Counted from the first letter of the stretch, positions 1 to 13,744 are shown. The stretch is 64,000 bases of DNA from Alliaria petiolata (GCA_020283515.1 JAHZTW010000001.1:101295713-101359712); one strand, 5' to 3'. The notes: generated by a model not told the origin, from the letters alone. Translations and numbers: made by a program.

Positions 1-1148
1 CAGCACGGCAGCACCTCAAAGTTTCTTATAATTGATTGACTATTTACTTTTTAAGTTTTCGCTTGCATATACATAAAATTAAAATATTTTAAGTCTTCAA
101 AATTTTCCAAAATTTTTGGACTCTAATCATTCGGTTTTCGTTAACAAAAAAAAAAATTATTTGCTTTTCTTATACTTGCCAAGAGCCACCTTTAATTGTG
201 TATCTGAGTTGTATACGACGATATTTTTTTTTGTAATATTGATTAGCAACAGATTAAGAACCAACATATTTAATTTTTAATTAAATTATATTATTTCATC
301 TCTATATTTAAGAATGGTAAGTAATCTTAACTATACAACAATTACTGTTATTATTTATTATAATTCTAGGATCAAATTTGTCCTCGGATCCCTTAGATTA
401 GGGTCTATATTTCCTAATATAATTAATATTGAATGTTTTTAAGTAAGTCAAGTCATATTTTGCTTAATTCAGAAAACATAGTTGCTAAAAAAACGAGTAA
501 ATTAAATAATAAGCTAAAAAAGAATGTGTTTCGAACGAAAGCCGTCAACCAATTTCACAAACTTTTAAAATTCTTATAAACCAAATTGCTTATACATTGT
601 CATTTTGATTGAATTAATAAATTGCAAATGAATTAGAGTTGAGAAACATTATAGCATATATTCTCTCACTCATACATGTGCAGGTATATGTCGTATGTGA
701 AGCTATATACGTATTCTATACATATACAACAAAGAGGTATATGATGCCGTAAAACTCAACATGTATAATTGTTTTTGTTTTTTTTTGCTAAAAAACATGT
801 ATAATTGTTTATTAGGAATAAATAAATGTTCTTGTATTAACAGCTCAATTCTTGCTTAAATAACATGCTGCATGCAGTATATAAAATTGAAAAATTGTTA
901 TGATCATATGTTGTAAACTTTAATTCAGAAACGAGACAGCAACGTAGTGAGGTGAAGAACATGGAGAACAAAATCATTGAGAATATACGTACGTAACAAG
1001 TTTACTTCAAACCCCATGCAATTCTCATGCACGCAGACTCTCCTATATAAACTCTCCCAAGTTCATCATTTAGTCATCATCAAACTAACCAGAACCAAAG
1101 AAAAAACAAAAAACAAAAAAAACAACTAATTAAGAACCAAAGAACACA
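1..1148. other. Intergenic, upstream region of a myrosinase pseudogene
   Basis: AT-rich sequence without a coding frame I can support. The last 150 bases look like a plant promoter and 5' leader: a TATA-type box at 1044-1050, then an A-rich leader (about 1080-1148) before the ATG. The promoter thus survives although the gene behind it is gutted. Nothing else recognised. Confidence 0.6.
1044..1050 (+). promoter_or_regulatory. TATA box of the myrosinase remnant
   Basis: TATATAA lies about 105 bases before the ATG at 1149 and is followed by a typical A/C-rich plant leader. Distance and composition fit a core promoter; the transcription start is inferred, not seen. Confidence 0.45.
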
Positions 1149-1484
1149 ATGCTCTCAACCATGGAAATTCCAAAAGCTCGTTTCTCTTTAGCCATTATTG
1201 TCCTTCTCTTTGCGGTTTCAAGTAGCCAAAACGTTTGCAACCCGGCCTGCAAGGCTAAAGAACCCTTCAACTGTGACAATACCCTTACTTTCAACCGAAC
1301 TGGTTTTCCAAAGAACTTTATTTTTGGTGCGGCTACTTCCGCGTACCAGGTTTTGTATATATCTCTTTGTCATTATGGCTCCTATTATACTCTCCGGTTC
1401 GGTATGAATTGGGTCAACTTCACCAATCCTGCTCATAGAAAACAGAAAGACTCCGGCAAATGGTTCTCTAAAGTTTATCGCTAA
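1149..1484 (+). pseudogene. Myrosinase (TGG4/TGG5-like beta-glucosidase) remnant: first exon joined to last exon
   Basis: Myrosinases are GH1 thioglucosidases that hydrolyse glucosinolates. The frame begins with a hydrophobic signal peptide, then the start of the GH1 barrel with FIFGAATSAYQ, ending exactly at a splice donor (CAG|GT at 1349/1350). About 30 bases of intron follow, then the sequence jumps to the family's C-terminus, YTLRFGMNWVNFTNP and SGKWFSK, up to a stop at 1482-1484. The roughly 10 exons that carry both catalytic glutamates and the rest of the barrel are absent. A family member has about 510-540 residues; this frame has 111. The extreme C-terminus best resembles the root-type TGG4/TGG5 subgroup. 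It still has a TATA box and an uninterrupted frame, so a short secreted peptide is possible, but it cannot be an active myrosinase. Confidence 0.85.
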
Positions 1485-2194
1485 ATAAGAATTAACGCGA
1501 TTTGTTGAACCGAACCGTCATTCGAATAATTCGGTTAAATAATGTTGTAATTAATAAAAGCATCTATATATATGTTTTCTCATATTAACACTTTCAACAC
1601 CTTAACTTTCAGAAAACTTTTAAATTTACAAATTATAATTTTTATAAAATAATTATACTTATGACTTAATTACTGATAAACTCGAATCTTTTTTTTTTTT
1701 GAAACAATATAAATTTTGTTGGGATGTTGCCGGCCATAATACTAGTAGTATATAAGACATATGAGTCAATTCACAATGCGGAAGATTAGGAATTTCTCCC
1801 ATCCTAGTGCTGGAGAAGTATCATTTCTTCCAGATGCATCATAAGATCTGGTTTCTCAATCTCAATTTTCACTCGAACCTAATGGTGGTGAATCAAGTAA
1901 TAAACCAAGTCCATAGGGAATGAAACCACTATGAATTGACCCATAATAGATTGACTACACATACTCAGAGCATGTCTTTTTTTCTTTCGTTAATATGCGT
2001 CATTTATTTAACAACCACACGATTGCAAACTAACATGATATAACACAAATCACACAGTTACACACAAAAACACAAATTTCTCCACAAAACATAAGCTAAT
2101 CTAAACGAATAACTTTGTCTCTTCATTATTCTTCAATTATGTGCTCTGATTGTTTTTGTGGGCCAACGTGGTAGAAATAGACCATATCTGATGA
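1485..2194. other. Intergenic spacer
   Basis: Seven hundred bases between the myrosinase remnant and the 3' end of the GH3-like gene on the opposite strand. Contains a short run of T and no frame or repeat that I recognise. Confidence 0.5.
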
Positions 2195-3928
2195 TCAGAG
2201 AGGAGGGGTTTTGTCGCTGAAAAACCGAGCAATAACTTTTTCTTCAAGAATTGCTAAAACATCAGGAGAGTTTATGCATATAGGTGTCTTGTATTGAGAT
2301 CTAGAAGCACCCTGTGAGATGAAATGCTCCATGAGAGAATCGAACGTTCCTTCTTGCACCACCCTTATCTCTAGAGCCCCAATGGAGTCATACTTACTCC
2401 TAAATCTCCTATACATTGCATTGAATGACTCCTCCATAACGCAACAACATTCAACCATTACCTTGTTATCAAGCTTAACAACTTCATCAAAGCTTTTGGC
2501 TTTAAGCTCCCAGTAAATAACATAATGACCTGGGACAGTGGAGATATCAGAAAAGCATGTGAAGCCCATCAACATTAAACCTGAAGATTCAAGAACGTGT
2601 GTCGCACGTTTCAACGCCTTCAAAAGATCTTCTTCAGTTGTTGTCTCCACTTGGATGCTTAGAACCATATTCTTTCTGCGTACAAATCTAAACTGAGGTG
2701 CTGTATTGTAGAATCCAGTCACTTGTAGAATATCTCCCATCCTATATCTGTATAAGCCTAGAAACAATAATAACTGAAAATGATTAGTTCTGATCATGTA
2801 GCTGCGGGATGATATATATATACATATAACTCACCGTAATGATTTGTGACCAAGACCTCATAGAAGCACCCTAACTTGACGTTCACAAGATCAATTATTT
2901 CACCGTTGTTTCCTTCCTCTTGGAACTCGAAGTAGGACATGTTGGGCAAAAATGTATAGGACACATCTTGTGGTTTGCATAAAGGATTCACATTTATCCC
3001 AAACATCGTTTCAGAAGCCGCGTAATTCGGAGAGACGAAAGGCAATTTGTTGGAGTAGAACTCTAATATTGGAATATATTGACTCATCTGTCTAATATTT
3101 GAAGATGACAGTACATAGTCTGTTCGTTGTCGGAACATAATATGACTTCGTCGGGACTAGTCAAACGTTTTGTTGAGCGGTTCTTGAAATAACTGCTCAT
3201 TACGAAACTAGTCATCAGAGGAGCAACGGGCAAACCAGAGGGAGTTGTGGATAACGGTCTAGTGTTAACAAACTTTATCTCCTTTCCTTGCTCGACACCT
3301 TTGATATGCCTTTAAACATTTAAAAAAAAATCCCATTCTTCATGATGAGTTACTTGAAAATAAATAATGAAAAACAAAATATTCATGAAAATCACAAAAA
3401 CACTTAAAAGAAGGAATATATGAAGAGTTACTTGAAAATAATAGAGGAGCGTAGAGCAACAAGGAATATTATTTTCTCATAGAACTTGTTGTTCCCTGGG
3501 AAGATCTTGTGCTTCCCTCCTGTAGTTCCAGAGCTACACGTCAACAAGATCACAAACATCACATTCCAAAAAAAAATTAAAACTAGCTGGTCATAATTTA
3601 ATTAATCATATGATATGCATATACTTTCTTGTAATTAGACAACAGATACTAATAGATACCTTAGGAAGAAATGAGTAATGGGTTCAGCCGAAATTACATC
3701 TGATGGTTCTCCATTTGCGACACGCTCGATATAAGGCTTAACGTCATCATAGCTCACCACGGGTACGTTCTTCTTGAACAGCTCTTTATCAGAGCTCCCG
3801 TGGAGAAAGCGTCGAAGATACTCTGTGTGTGCGTTAACTCTGAGTATCTCTTCCAGCATATCGTCTTGTATTTGCTTTGTATTCGATGTCAACTCCTCTA
3901 GATCCTTGAGCTCGGAGCTTAGATTCAT
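2195..3928 (-). pseudogene. GH3-family acyl-acid-amido synthetase with an internal deletion
   Basis: GH3 enzymes adenylate plant-hormone carboxylates (jasmonate, auxin, benzoates) and join them to amino acids. Four exons are visible: 3660-3928, 3432-3533, 2835-3309 and 2195-2757, with GT/AG borders and matching phases. The N-terminal exon has the helical start (LEELTSNTKQIQ), exon 2 the ATP-binding SSGTTGGKHK motif, exon 3 the FYSNKLPFVSPNYAASE and YTFLPNMSYFEF motifs, and exon 4 the LYRYRMGDIL motif and C-terminal domain. Inside exon 3 the frame reads TSPDEVILC...MYCHLQ and then breaks at about 3087-3101 into QMSQYIPILEFYSN in another frame. Roughly 100 family residues between these motifs are missing and a stop follows in the original frame. 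I call it a pseudogene; a spliced product that skips the lesion would still lack a core segment. The closest Arabidopsis subgroup is uncertain. Confidence 0.82.
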
Positions 3929-5853
3929 ATTTGGTTTTGATCTCTTGATTAACCTCAAGTGAAGGTTTTTTTTATCTTTAAATTGTAGAGCGAGAAAAAC
4001 GATTTGAAGATTAAATATACAAAGCCGATGCTTAGGAAATCGTATGAATCGATTCGATCGAAAGAATCTCAAGCTGCCACAAATCTTTTGATAATTATAT
4101 TAAATTAGCTCGTTCACTGTTTGTAAATTTAGCATTATTTAGTTGTAGATTTCAAATTATTTTTTTTTCTGTCGGCAATTGTAGATTTCAAATTATTTGT
4201 TATTATATATCAAAGTATAATTCTTGTTTTTTTCTACTTTTACATGCATATGCTTTCCTCCCATATTTTAAACATACCTCATTGACAAATGAAAGCGGTT
4301 ACGTATGTCTCTACTCTCAATATATATAATTTCAGATATTGCATTCAAGTTTTCTTAATTAATTACTAGAATCTGATAACAACTATGTTTGTACTATGTG
4401 CATTGTTTATTGTTGTAATTTATTAAAACATGTGTGTTATCTATGATTTCAATGATGTTGTAACGAATGTAACTTAAACATAAAGAAGCTGGGTTTTATT
4501 CTATACTCATTAATGAGGCAGGTAAGCGTTGATTAGGATGTTGGTCTTGATTAGGTGGAGTTAATAAAGTAAAGTAGTAATATACTAGTACTAATAAAAT
4601 AAAGTTATTCTGTCTTCCACAAATGCGAAACAATTCTTGGTAGTCCACTTATAATGAGACAGGTAAGCGTTGCCAACTTAATTAAGTGGGATTAGATCAA
4701 GATAACAAAAAGTAATACTAATAAATCTTATCTGCCACAAATGTGAAGCAAAAACCAATTTATGGCAGTGATTCACAGCCCACAATTCACCTTAAAATCA
4801 GAGACCAAAGTTCCAATCTATTCAGTGCGATTTCAATTACTACTTTCCATTTATTTACACCTTGAACGGTAAAAACAGTTTATATTTTACAAGATTTGAA
4901 AAATAGTTTGGGTTTTGAATCTTTTGATTCGGAATCCTCTGATTTTGTAAAACCAACCAAAAAAATAATACTCTCTCCGTTTTTTATTATATGATATTTT
5001 AGAGATTTACACACAGATTAAGAAATCAATTAATTCTTTATTCTCTCAAAATAAAACATGTTTTTTTGTCAATTCCAAAACAGTTCAACCAATTACAAAA
5101 ATAGGATTCAGAATTCAAACAGTCAAAACAACAAAAATGCAATTAATTTTTACATAGAAATTTGAGAACATCAACTATTTTAGAACAAAAAATACTCTCT
5201 TAAACATTTTCTAATAAAAAACGGAGGGAGTAATACAGTAATAATTACGGACCGCACAACAAGTTTGCTGGTTTGGTATACTATTAAAGACACATGAAGG
5301 TGGTTTTCTTAAGTCTTCCTTGGTTTGTTTGGAATCTAGTCACGACCGGATACTAAAGTAACCATCTTTTCCATGTTTTTTTTTCCATGTAAAATGATGA
5401 AGCTCGCATCACAAATTTGTTGATAATTTCATCCCCAAATTTTTTTTATTTGATTTTATGTTTGCTGATTTAATTGCAGAAATACTAGGGGTTTTTGTAA
5501 GTAACTGTAAAGTTACATCGCTTCCAAATATTTATCCCTTAAAACGGACATATCTCGGCCCATCAAATAACGACGGCCCTTTTTTAATAACCCAAGTGAA
5601 ACAGTTTGTCGTTTTAAGTTAAGACGCGATTTGGACAAGTTAATAATAAAATGCGGTTGAAACACGGTTAAAAGCGGTTGACGCGGTTACGGGGTTCACT
5701 AACCATAACCCTTTAACAACTTAAAGTCTTAAACCTTATACTGTATGACCCTGAAAACACTAATAACCCTCGCAGACATTAAAGAGAAAAAGGCTTCAAA
5801 GTATATCATATCCATTTTCTTGGTTAAATTCAACAAAGTCACACGAACATAAT
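3929..5853. other. Intergenic: diverged direct repeat and a Stowaway-type MITE
   Basis: The region lies between the GH3 pseudogene and the 3' end of VPS35L. At about 4503-4755 a block beginning with the motif CAGGTAAGCGTTG and ending with a TCTxCCACAAATG motif occurs twice in degenerate form. A MITE (listed separately) sits at 4971-5230. Nothing else recognised. Confidence 0.5.
4971..5230. mobile_element. Stowaway-type MITE (Tc1/mariner)
   Basis: 260-bp non-coding element with terminal inverted repeats. The left end reads CTCTCTCCGTTTTTTATTA; the right end reads the same in reverse complement (TAATAAAAAACGGAGGGAG). It is flanked by TA on both sides (4969-4970, 5231-5232). The CTCCCTCCGT terminus and TA target duplication are the hallmarks of Stowaway elements. 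Confidence 0.85.
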
Positions 5854-8800
5854 TTAATATACACTCGGTAAGCACATATATGATAATCGGAGTGATTTCT
5901 TAGTGGAATCGAGGTACCTGTCCTCGGCACCCAAACAACCTTTTGCTGTTTCCAGCAGTCTCAAGCAAAGTTGTGAGACTTTCTCATTCAACTGCACATC
6001 ATCAAACATTGTCACCAACCCAGTTCAGTAATAGTTTTAAATCTTCAGGAACGAGACAAAAAAGCTGTAAAACTTGGGTGAAAAAACATTACAACTAGTG
6101 CTGATGATATGCAATTGCAAGCTTCAAGCGCCATGTTCCCGCGAGCAATCTGCAATGATATAACCTTTGAGTTGGTTAGAGAGCATGACAAAAATTGGGA
6201 ATTCGTTTCTTACTAGTGGTAGTAACTAACTTTCACCTGTGAAGACTCTTGTTCAACAGCATTTACAAGTTCATGTAGAACTAGCTGAGTGCACGAGACG
6301 AGTTCATTCTTGTATGATGAATCACCGAAGAAAAGCAAATCATTTCCAATTATCTGCACACAGAAATAAGTAAAACCCAAACTCTTTCTTTATCATAAGT
6401 CTAGATTTACATATCCAGCCATCAGAAAACAGACTTCTCATACCAAAGAATTTCGACAATTTCAACAAATCTTTGCATGTAATTAGATGATGAGAGCCTT
6501 TTCAAAGGCATAATAATACCTCTGGATTGGCAGAACGGTAAGGCAGATTATCCTGAGAAAGTGTTGACGACAGTGTAATTAAGGCACAGAATATCTTCAC
6601 CTTCAATCTCGCCATTGCCCTACAACATCACCAAATGCCACACAACCAAAAAGGCATAAGGGACGGTAAATCGTAAGACAAAAAAGGCATTAAAAACAGA
6701 AGACAAAAAAGCGAATGCATGTCCATTTTGCATATCCAATATGTGCATCAAGGTAAGTATAGTCCTTTGAAGAGGCATACCATGAACTAGAGCAAGTGGC
6801 AGAAAAGATGCTCTTAAGGATCTCCATCACGCCTTTCTCAGGATTACCTTTCCAATTGAATATACAAACAAAAATCTCAGTTATGAATCTCTGAAGAAAT
6901 AAGGACAGACGAAAGCAATTCGGTGAAAGAATCATATCTGTATGTTGGGCAAAAGCAATCCAAGAGATTCCACAATTTACCTGGGACCATTACCAAGAGG
7001 CTGCACAATTTACATACCACCGAGGCCATACTATCCGCATCAATTAATTTTAAACCTGATAGAGAAAAATGTACAAGATATTATACCATCAAAATATCAG
7101 ATGCATAAGTATTTACAAAACGATAAGGCATATACTTCTATCTACAAAAATTAGAAAGGCCCTAATGAACACCTGAAAATGGAAAAAAAATGAAGCTTAC
7201 AAACCTATAGTGACGAAGAATAAAGATAATCATCTATACTTGAATGTACTTGATAAACTAATGTGTATGCTTACAACCGACCGTAGAATCGTCAATTAGC
7301 TAATAAAAATTTAAAGCAAGTGTTCTCTTCGCAGTAACTGGTTTTAGGGTGGCTACAATTAACAAACTAATTTTATTACGTAATCTAGTATCAAGAAGTC
7401 AAATTAAATTAGCTTACCATCTGTCGCCGCTTCATTCTCTAGACACTCAACAGCTGACATGACCAGTCCATCGGAATGAGGAATTAGACCACCTACAAGT
7501 GCAACCTTTAAAACATATTTCAGTACGTATATGCTTTGACTTTTGAGTGCTACAAATAAGAAAAAGACATACCTCAGCAGTTTCGACATAAAGATTTAAG
7601 AGTTTTGTGGGATGTGAAACAGATGGAATGGTAACTTCGCTGAATGCTAGGCAAGACTTTACAAAGTTGATATGATTCTTTCCTGCTTTTAGAGCTTTTA
7701 CTGCCAAGGTGTTGCTTGAACGGACAAGTGTCTCCTGCAGCCAGTGACCATACACAGTAGAAATGATCACAACATTGAGTCAAGCAAAAGTCTGATAGTT
7801 TTTGCTTGAGTCAAGCTCTCATGCAAAAGACAGAGAATACAACACCCATAACAAGGACAAAAAGCACATATGAAGCATTTATTGCCCCTGTTCCCTCTCT
7901 ATAGTTAATATATAGTATTCTATGTACTCCCCTCTTCCCATTACGTGTGCTCCTTCTTCTCATAAATGTACCATATGACATTGATATCTAACCAAATCTT
8001 GTTTTAATTTATAGAGATTTCACCAAATTCATATTATGTTGCAAATTCCTGTAATGATTGCCTTACAACTTTGTGCACTTGCCCACCAGATAAATAGCAT
8101 GTTTTTATTATGTACCACTCGGATTATGCACCAGATGGCAGGTACATTGCTGATTGGCCCTCAAATTTAAGGCTAACTATGAGTCATGACTACGCAAGAA
8201 AGAACTAGATACCAGATATGCACCATAATAAACTAATTACCTCATAATCGAACTCTTTTTAAGAAATAACGAACACACAAGACCGGGACTATACAGCGTC
8301 CTCCAAAGGTATAGCAGTATAAAAAAAAATTTAAAAAAAACAAAGAACAAGTAACTGTTTGCTGACCTTAAGTTCATGTATCCCGTTAAAAGCCTCACGA
8401 CATTCCGCTAAAAACATCAAATGGCGTTCCATTTCTGCCCCGTAATCAACCTACACATCAAAAGTGAAGTCAAAATCACCAATTTGGCACAAAAGAAGAA
8501 GTACTCATTGGTTTCGAAAATAATGTAAGTGGAACTTAGGTACCATCTCAACAAAACGAGAAATCAAATGTGTTGTCTGTCGATTGTCATCATCCTTTAT
8601 GTTCACGAAATCTGTAGCATCATAAAGAGTCTGAGAAACTTCAAAAAGCAATTGCACTGTTGTTGGATCACATATGCAGCCATTCCTGCTCCAAGGGGAA
8701 AGAAACGTATATACTTTACCAAGAAAGAAAAACGAAAACTGATACTTAAACATAATGACCACAACTATATACATAACCCTCAAAATAGGATCCCAAATAA

Positions 8801-11800
8801 CTTGAAGGGAGCGTGGTATGTATTTAAATTCGCAGTTTCAGCTGATCTCTGTTCCAACTCATCATCTTGACAACGGTTTACAATGGTCTATGTGCCTCAT
8901 CCAGTATGTGTGAGATTTCTTATTCGCATTAAGAACAATTACAAACGAACAAGCCTTACCTAGTACCCATGTTAAGAAGATGCATATTAACACTGCTCTT
9001 TGAAGTCCCAGACATAAGATCCAAAATCTCGATGAAATGATTCTACAAGGTAACCAAAGAAGCCATTAAAGGAGACTGTATAATGATATCATCCAAGGGA
9101 TTAGACAACGGCTCTATGTATTGTTTCCTTAAAGCCTGAAGGTAGATAAAGGACAGAGGGAAGAAAGTACTACCAGAGGAAGTACTTCTTGCAAGTTCTC
9201 GAAATGAGAGAGCAGCTTCAAAATTATGGATTGCAAACTTGCTTGTTCTTCTTCATAAAGAAACTTGTCGCGACCTAGAGTTACAATATCATCCAAGAGA
9301 ACATCCAGATGATTTTCCTGAATCCATTAAAACAGATAATTAAAATTTAGAGAAACGAGATCAGAGGATTTACATGTACCCAAACAAAAAAAAAAGGCAC
9401 TCGGGCCTCACCATCTTGTTCTGCAACAACAGATCCACATATGCGTCCATGATTATTAAGTAGTCATACAGCGTATGATACTGAGAAGCAGCCTGATGCA
9501 ATAGTCACACCTAAATGTCAGCCTGTTGCAATAGTCACGCCACCTTTCTCTTTACCACAATTTTTGTTGACATATGATTATGCAAATCATTATTCAGGAA
9601 AAACGAAGATGCATCTTTTGGTGTATATTGTTCATATATGTAAAGTATGTCAGTATGCCACCAACAACGCAGGTACAAAAAGATTGAAAATTTATCTATG
9701 AAGTTGAATTCCTAATTTTGTTGAAAGGAAAAGGAAACACCAAAACCTGAATAACTTCGTTGATGAGTGAACTGAGAAAACCTGCTTGAGGTCTCCCTTC
9801 ACACAATCTGTTACCAAGTAACCTGTAATTCAAAATCTGCTTGACAAAGCAGTACGAGATAACAGTTAGGTTTATACTCATTGGATGGCATAGCTTATTA
9901 AATATGAAATGAGGAAACAACCTGACTTAAGGAACAATCATTGCTGCATTTAATCATATGCAGGATCTCCATAGCTTGTGAACTAACTAATTCAGATGGA
10001 AGTTCCTTGAGTAAATGATGAAGTAAAATGGACACATGTGAAGAGTTGGTGGACGAGTGAGATTTATTCCTTCCAAATCCAAGCTCCTCAAGAATACCCA
10101 AGACATTGTTCTCCTGTACACTAACAAATTTTTAGGAGAACAATCAATTCATCACAAATCAAGGAAAGGATTAACAAGGTCTGGCATGCATTTTTTTGCC
10201 CCAGCAATCTGCCATTTGTAGAAATTTCAAAACATGCGAAAGTATGAATCGTAATACAAAACTAACTATAAAAGTGATTTACTGAACCTCGTTGGAAATT
10301 GGGTTCTAAACAACAACAAAAAAGATAGGAGCAATGCTTCCAGTCACTAACTGGTCGAGAACAGTTACTAACCTGACGTCCGGTCAGCAATAAGCATTTC
10401 ACTATATACTCAATGGGTGGCTCCATCAAACTAAAAAGCAACTTTTTGTCATCTGTAATATAGGAAAACCCGTCCTTGTCCACTATAACAGGCGCCAATA
10501 CATCTTCAATATCCTTGATGCATTTGATTAGATATCCTGTTATATCACGCCCAAACTTACGGCAATAAGTGTCTCCCTAAAAAATAAACAGCTCAAAGAA
10601 GTCTAACCGTTGACATGTAAAAGGCTACATTCAAAATTCTCAAAATGAAGGTGCCTAAAATTTTGCATCATCATATGCTAAAAGCAAAAAGATAGGAGAC
10701 ACTTCATCCACAGATATTCAGTCATGATGGAAGAATTCACGAGAATCCCCCTGTGCTACACTCAAGTCAAACAGCCTTCTCTACTCTCTTCAAACACCAT
10801 TCACTCATGACAAGGAAAGTCATGACTTATAAGATCCGGATTTTTTTTTCCATAACTAGCAAGCAAGTGTGACTAGGGTAAATTTATGTCTCCATTTTGA
10901 TTAAGAAATCCAAGCTTGTTCAGCAGATTACATGCCATTACGATTCTTCCATATTCGTCTATCTAGTATTTTCCTGAAAAAAATAGCATAGAATAAGGGT
11001 ACCTGAATTGCAGAAACCCAACTTCTGCATACGATTCACCATATAAAGACGACAATACAATGATGCCAGTGGATCTGCAAGACCTCTCACCATCATGACT
11101 AAACGATCCAGAACTTCCATGGGTTGATTAATGAGGAACCGCCAACAAGGTAAAATCGCAAGCTCCAGGTAACTATGGCCAGACAACAAAGGCCACAAAT
11201 AAGATAAACAATAAGGTAAGGAGAGTAACAAAAGAATTATTGATAGAGGCTTTACATGCGAGGGAGAAGTTCCCGTACGGAACCAACTTTGCAAAACCAA
11301 TTATAGCAAGTCTCTCTAGCTTCTAGGCAGATATCACTTGCTTGAAAATCATCTGTCTTTAGCACAGGTTCAAAAAAAGATTATAAGCTGCAACTAAAAG
11401 ACTGCATGTTGTGCTACACACTTATGTGTCTGATTGTGATCATGAATAGACTCCCAGATTGCGTAATTCCATTCTCGAAAACATTACATTTTGTTGGATA
11501 GAAATACAGTATTAATGTAGAGATGCATACTCAGTAAGCTGCAGATCACTGTTTCATCTATATCATGTTCTGCTTTCTCTTTGATCCGTTCCCACACCAT
11601 ATCCCCAAGCATATCTAGCATGTCAGTGACTATCACAAAGACTGTAGGATAAAACTGCAAAACTGTTGTGTCCATCAGAAGTTTTGTGACCTGCAGAACG
11701 GAACATAGTATTAAATCTTAAAATTAATAATCCAGTTAATTACCAAAACTTATCTACGACGAAATCACCTATATATTTTTCACGAGCTTTTAAGCGTTAT

Positions 11801-13541
11801 ATGTCGGATAACTCAGTATAATGAATTATTTCTAACTACTCATATCATATGGCCAAAAAAGTGATACTTTAATGATAGAGGAATAGAAAACACAACCATT
11901 TAGAATTTCTTTTGCATACGAATTTTCAAGCTTTTGTAGCAAAGCAGAGTTGATTAGTTACAAAGTTCACCTTTATCGATAACTTCAATGATGTTACTCG
12001 ATCTTCAGCCTGCCAAGCGCAAGTTATTCCATCTCTTAGTTCGTGTACTTTGGCTAGATAGTCCTGTTGGCTGATCATTTTGGCAGTTTCTTCCAGAGAA
12101 GTTTGTTCGCTGCCTGTCTCGTCCAAATGTGAAAGAGCGGAAAGGTTTTCAACTGCTGAATGAGCAAAGCAGAAAAGGCTCTGTTATGATATGCATCTGC
12201 GAGTTCGGAAAACAATATACGATGCTGCTACAGAACGAAAAAAAAAAAAAATTACTAGGCATATCGAAGACACCATACCTTTGGAACCTTTCATTATTAT
12301 ATTTGATATCTGTAGAAGATGGGTAAAGAAATTAGACAAGATGAATAAGTGAAACACCAAATGATCTTTCTTGCTATATGATCAGCATTAATAAAAGAAA
12401 AACAAAACTCTCTCTTTTAAGCAAACACTAAGACTTTATGCAGACAATATACGTAACTGGAGAAAATGAAATCACTTTGGAGACAGGAAACCGCTGCATC
12501 AAGGTTCTTTTAAGAGATTTCCACTCCTTTATGAGGTCCTGAGTTACAGCTTCAATTGATAAAGAAGTATCTTCAACGTTTTCTTCTTCTGAAGCATTCA
12601 CATCCAATCCCCTCAATGGATCAAAGAAGTCAAGATCGCTACCTCTGACAGTTTTAGCCTGCAAATTCAACAACTAGATTTTTCATGTCGTTTAGTGCAT
12701 TATCTGCTTCAAGAAAAACCACTTCTTATGTCAAGAACAAGATTATATTTTACCAAGAAATCTTACTTTTTCTAGAACAAAACATAAAATAAGCATATAC
12801 TCAACAGGCTATGAGCTTTTGTGCCCTTCACAAGATATATACATGTATATAAATACACAAGAATGCGTAGCAACAAAATAAAACAAATCTATCTTATCCT
12901 CTGTTCTTGTGTTCAAAACTTTACTGAAATTTCAATACATAAAACATAAATATGGCTACACAGAACTTGACCGCATTGGCAAAATAACGAGAAATCTCTT
13001 AAACACCTGTAGGTGAACAGATTTTTGAGCTGGGGACTCATTTCAGTCATTGCAATAAACTAAACCAACAAGCGAAGCAAATCTAGTCAAGATAAGTAAA
13101 TTGACAAGTAAACAATAAACCCAATAACTTGATAGTGTGTATATATATCCACCAACGTCAAGTAATCGAAGAGAGAATCACAGAAATGGAGAACAGCACT
13201 TGATTTGGTACACAATGCCTATTGCCCATTAACAGAGAACGTAATTAAAGATAATCGTTACACGAAGCCTTCAAATATTCAGCAGGAAAAAAATCACTTT
13301 AACAAGACAAACAGCACAATGTATTGAAGATCTCGAACATCCCTAAACTAATCCTTTAAGCTCTATGAAGTAGCAGAAGTCTAACGAATTGGACAAAGGG
13401 AAGCAAATCAAGTGTATCGCAGACCTGTGGTTGGCGAGAATCGAGAGTAGATGAAAGAGGGTGCTTGTGAGCTCGTAAACGAGAAAGGAGTCTAGATTCG
13501 TGCTCAGCTCCATAGTCTCGACGCCGGAATTCGAATTCCAT
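5854..13541 (-). CDS. VPS35L: VPS35L homologue, Retriever/Commander endosomal recycling subunit
   Basis: Retriever (VPS35L-VPS26C-VPS29) recycles membrane cargo from endosomes. I could place 22 exons on the minus strand with GT/AG borders: 13425-13541, 12458-12658, 12279-12309, 11971-12155, 11531-11690, 11256-11352, 11003-11172, 10373-10572, 9922-10113, 9747-9836, 9412-9492, 9174-9317, 8960-9042, 8544-8685, 8367-8450, 7573-7734, 7418-7505, 6781-6847, 6520-6619, 6237-6353, 6093-6149, 5854-5991. They sum to 2706 nt, an open frame of 901 residues, close to human VPS35L (963). The match is clearest at QQDYLAKVHELRDGI and LLMDTTVLQFYPTVFVIVTD, then helical-repeat sequence to the end. Two borders are weaker: the exon-2 donor (CCA|GTTACG) and the acceptor at 10572, chosen because it alone keeps the frame. 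It is probably the orthologue of At1g50730. The short first exon is M-E-F-E-F-R-R-R and follows a conserved plant leader. Confidence 0.9.
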
Positions 13542-13744
13542 GGCTCTGTGATTCTGGTCGTCGTCTCTCCACAGACGATCTGCGATTCCCTCTGCCTTGA
13601 GACAAGCAAAACGCTAAATGTCGTGTAAAACGGTGCCGTTTATTAAAAAGTCAAATTGGATTAGACGTGCCTAAAATAAAATTCTAACCCACGAACCGAA
13701 CCGAACAATCTGAATTAATTTCGTTTGGTCTAAAGCTAATTTAA

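Noticed and set aside
12129..12326. Plus-strand 65-codon frame
   Set aside because: Antisense to VPS35L exons 3 and 4, whose spliced frame is well supported.
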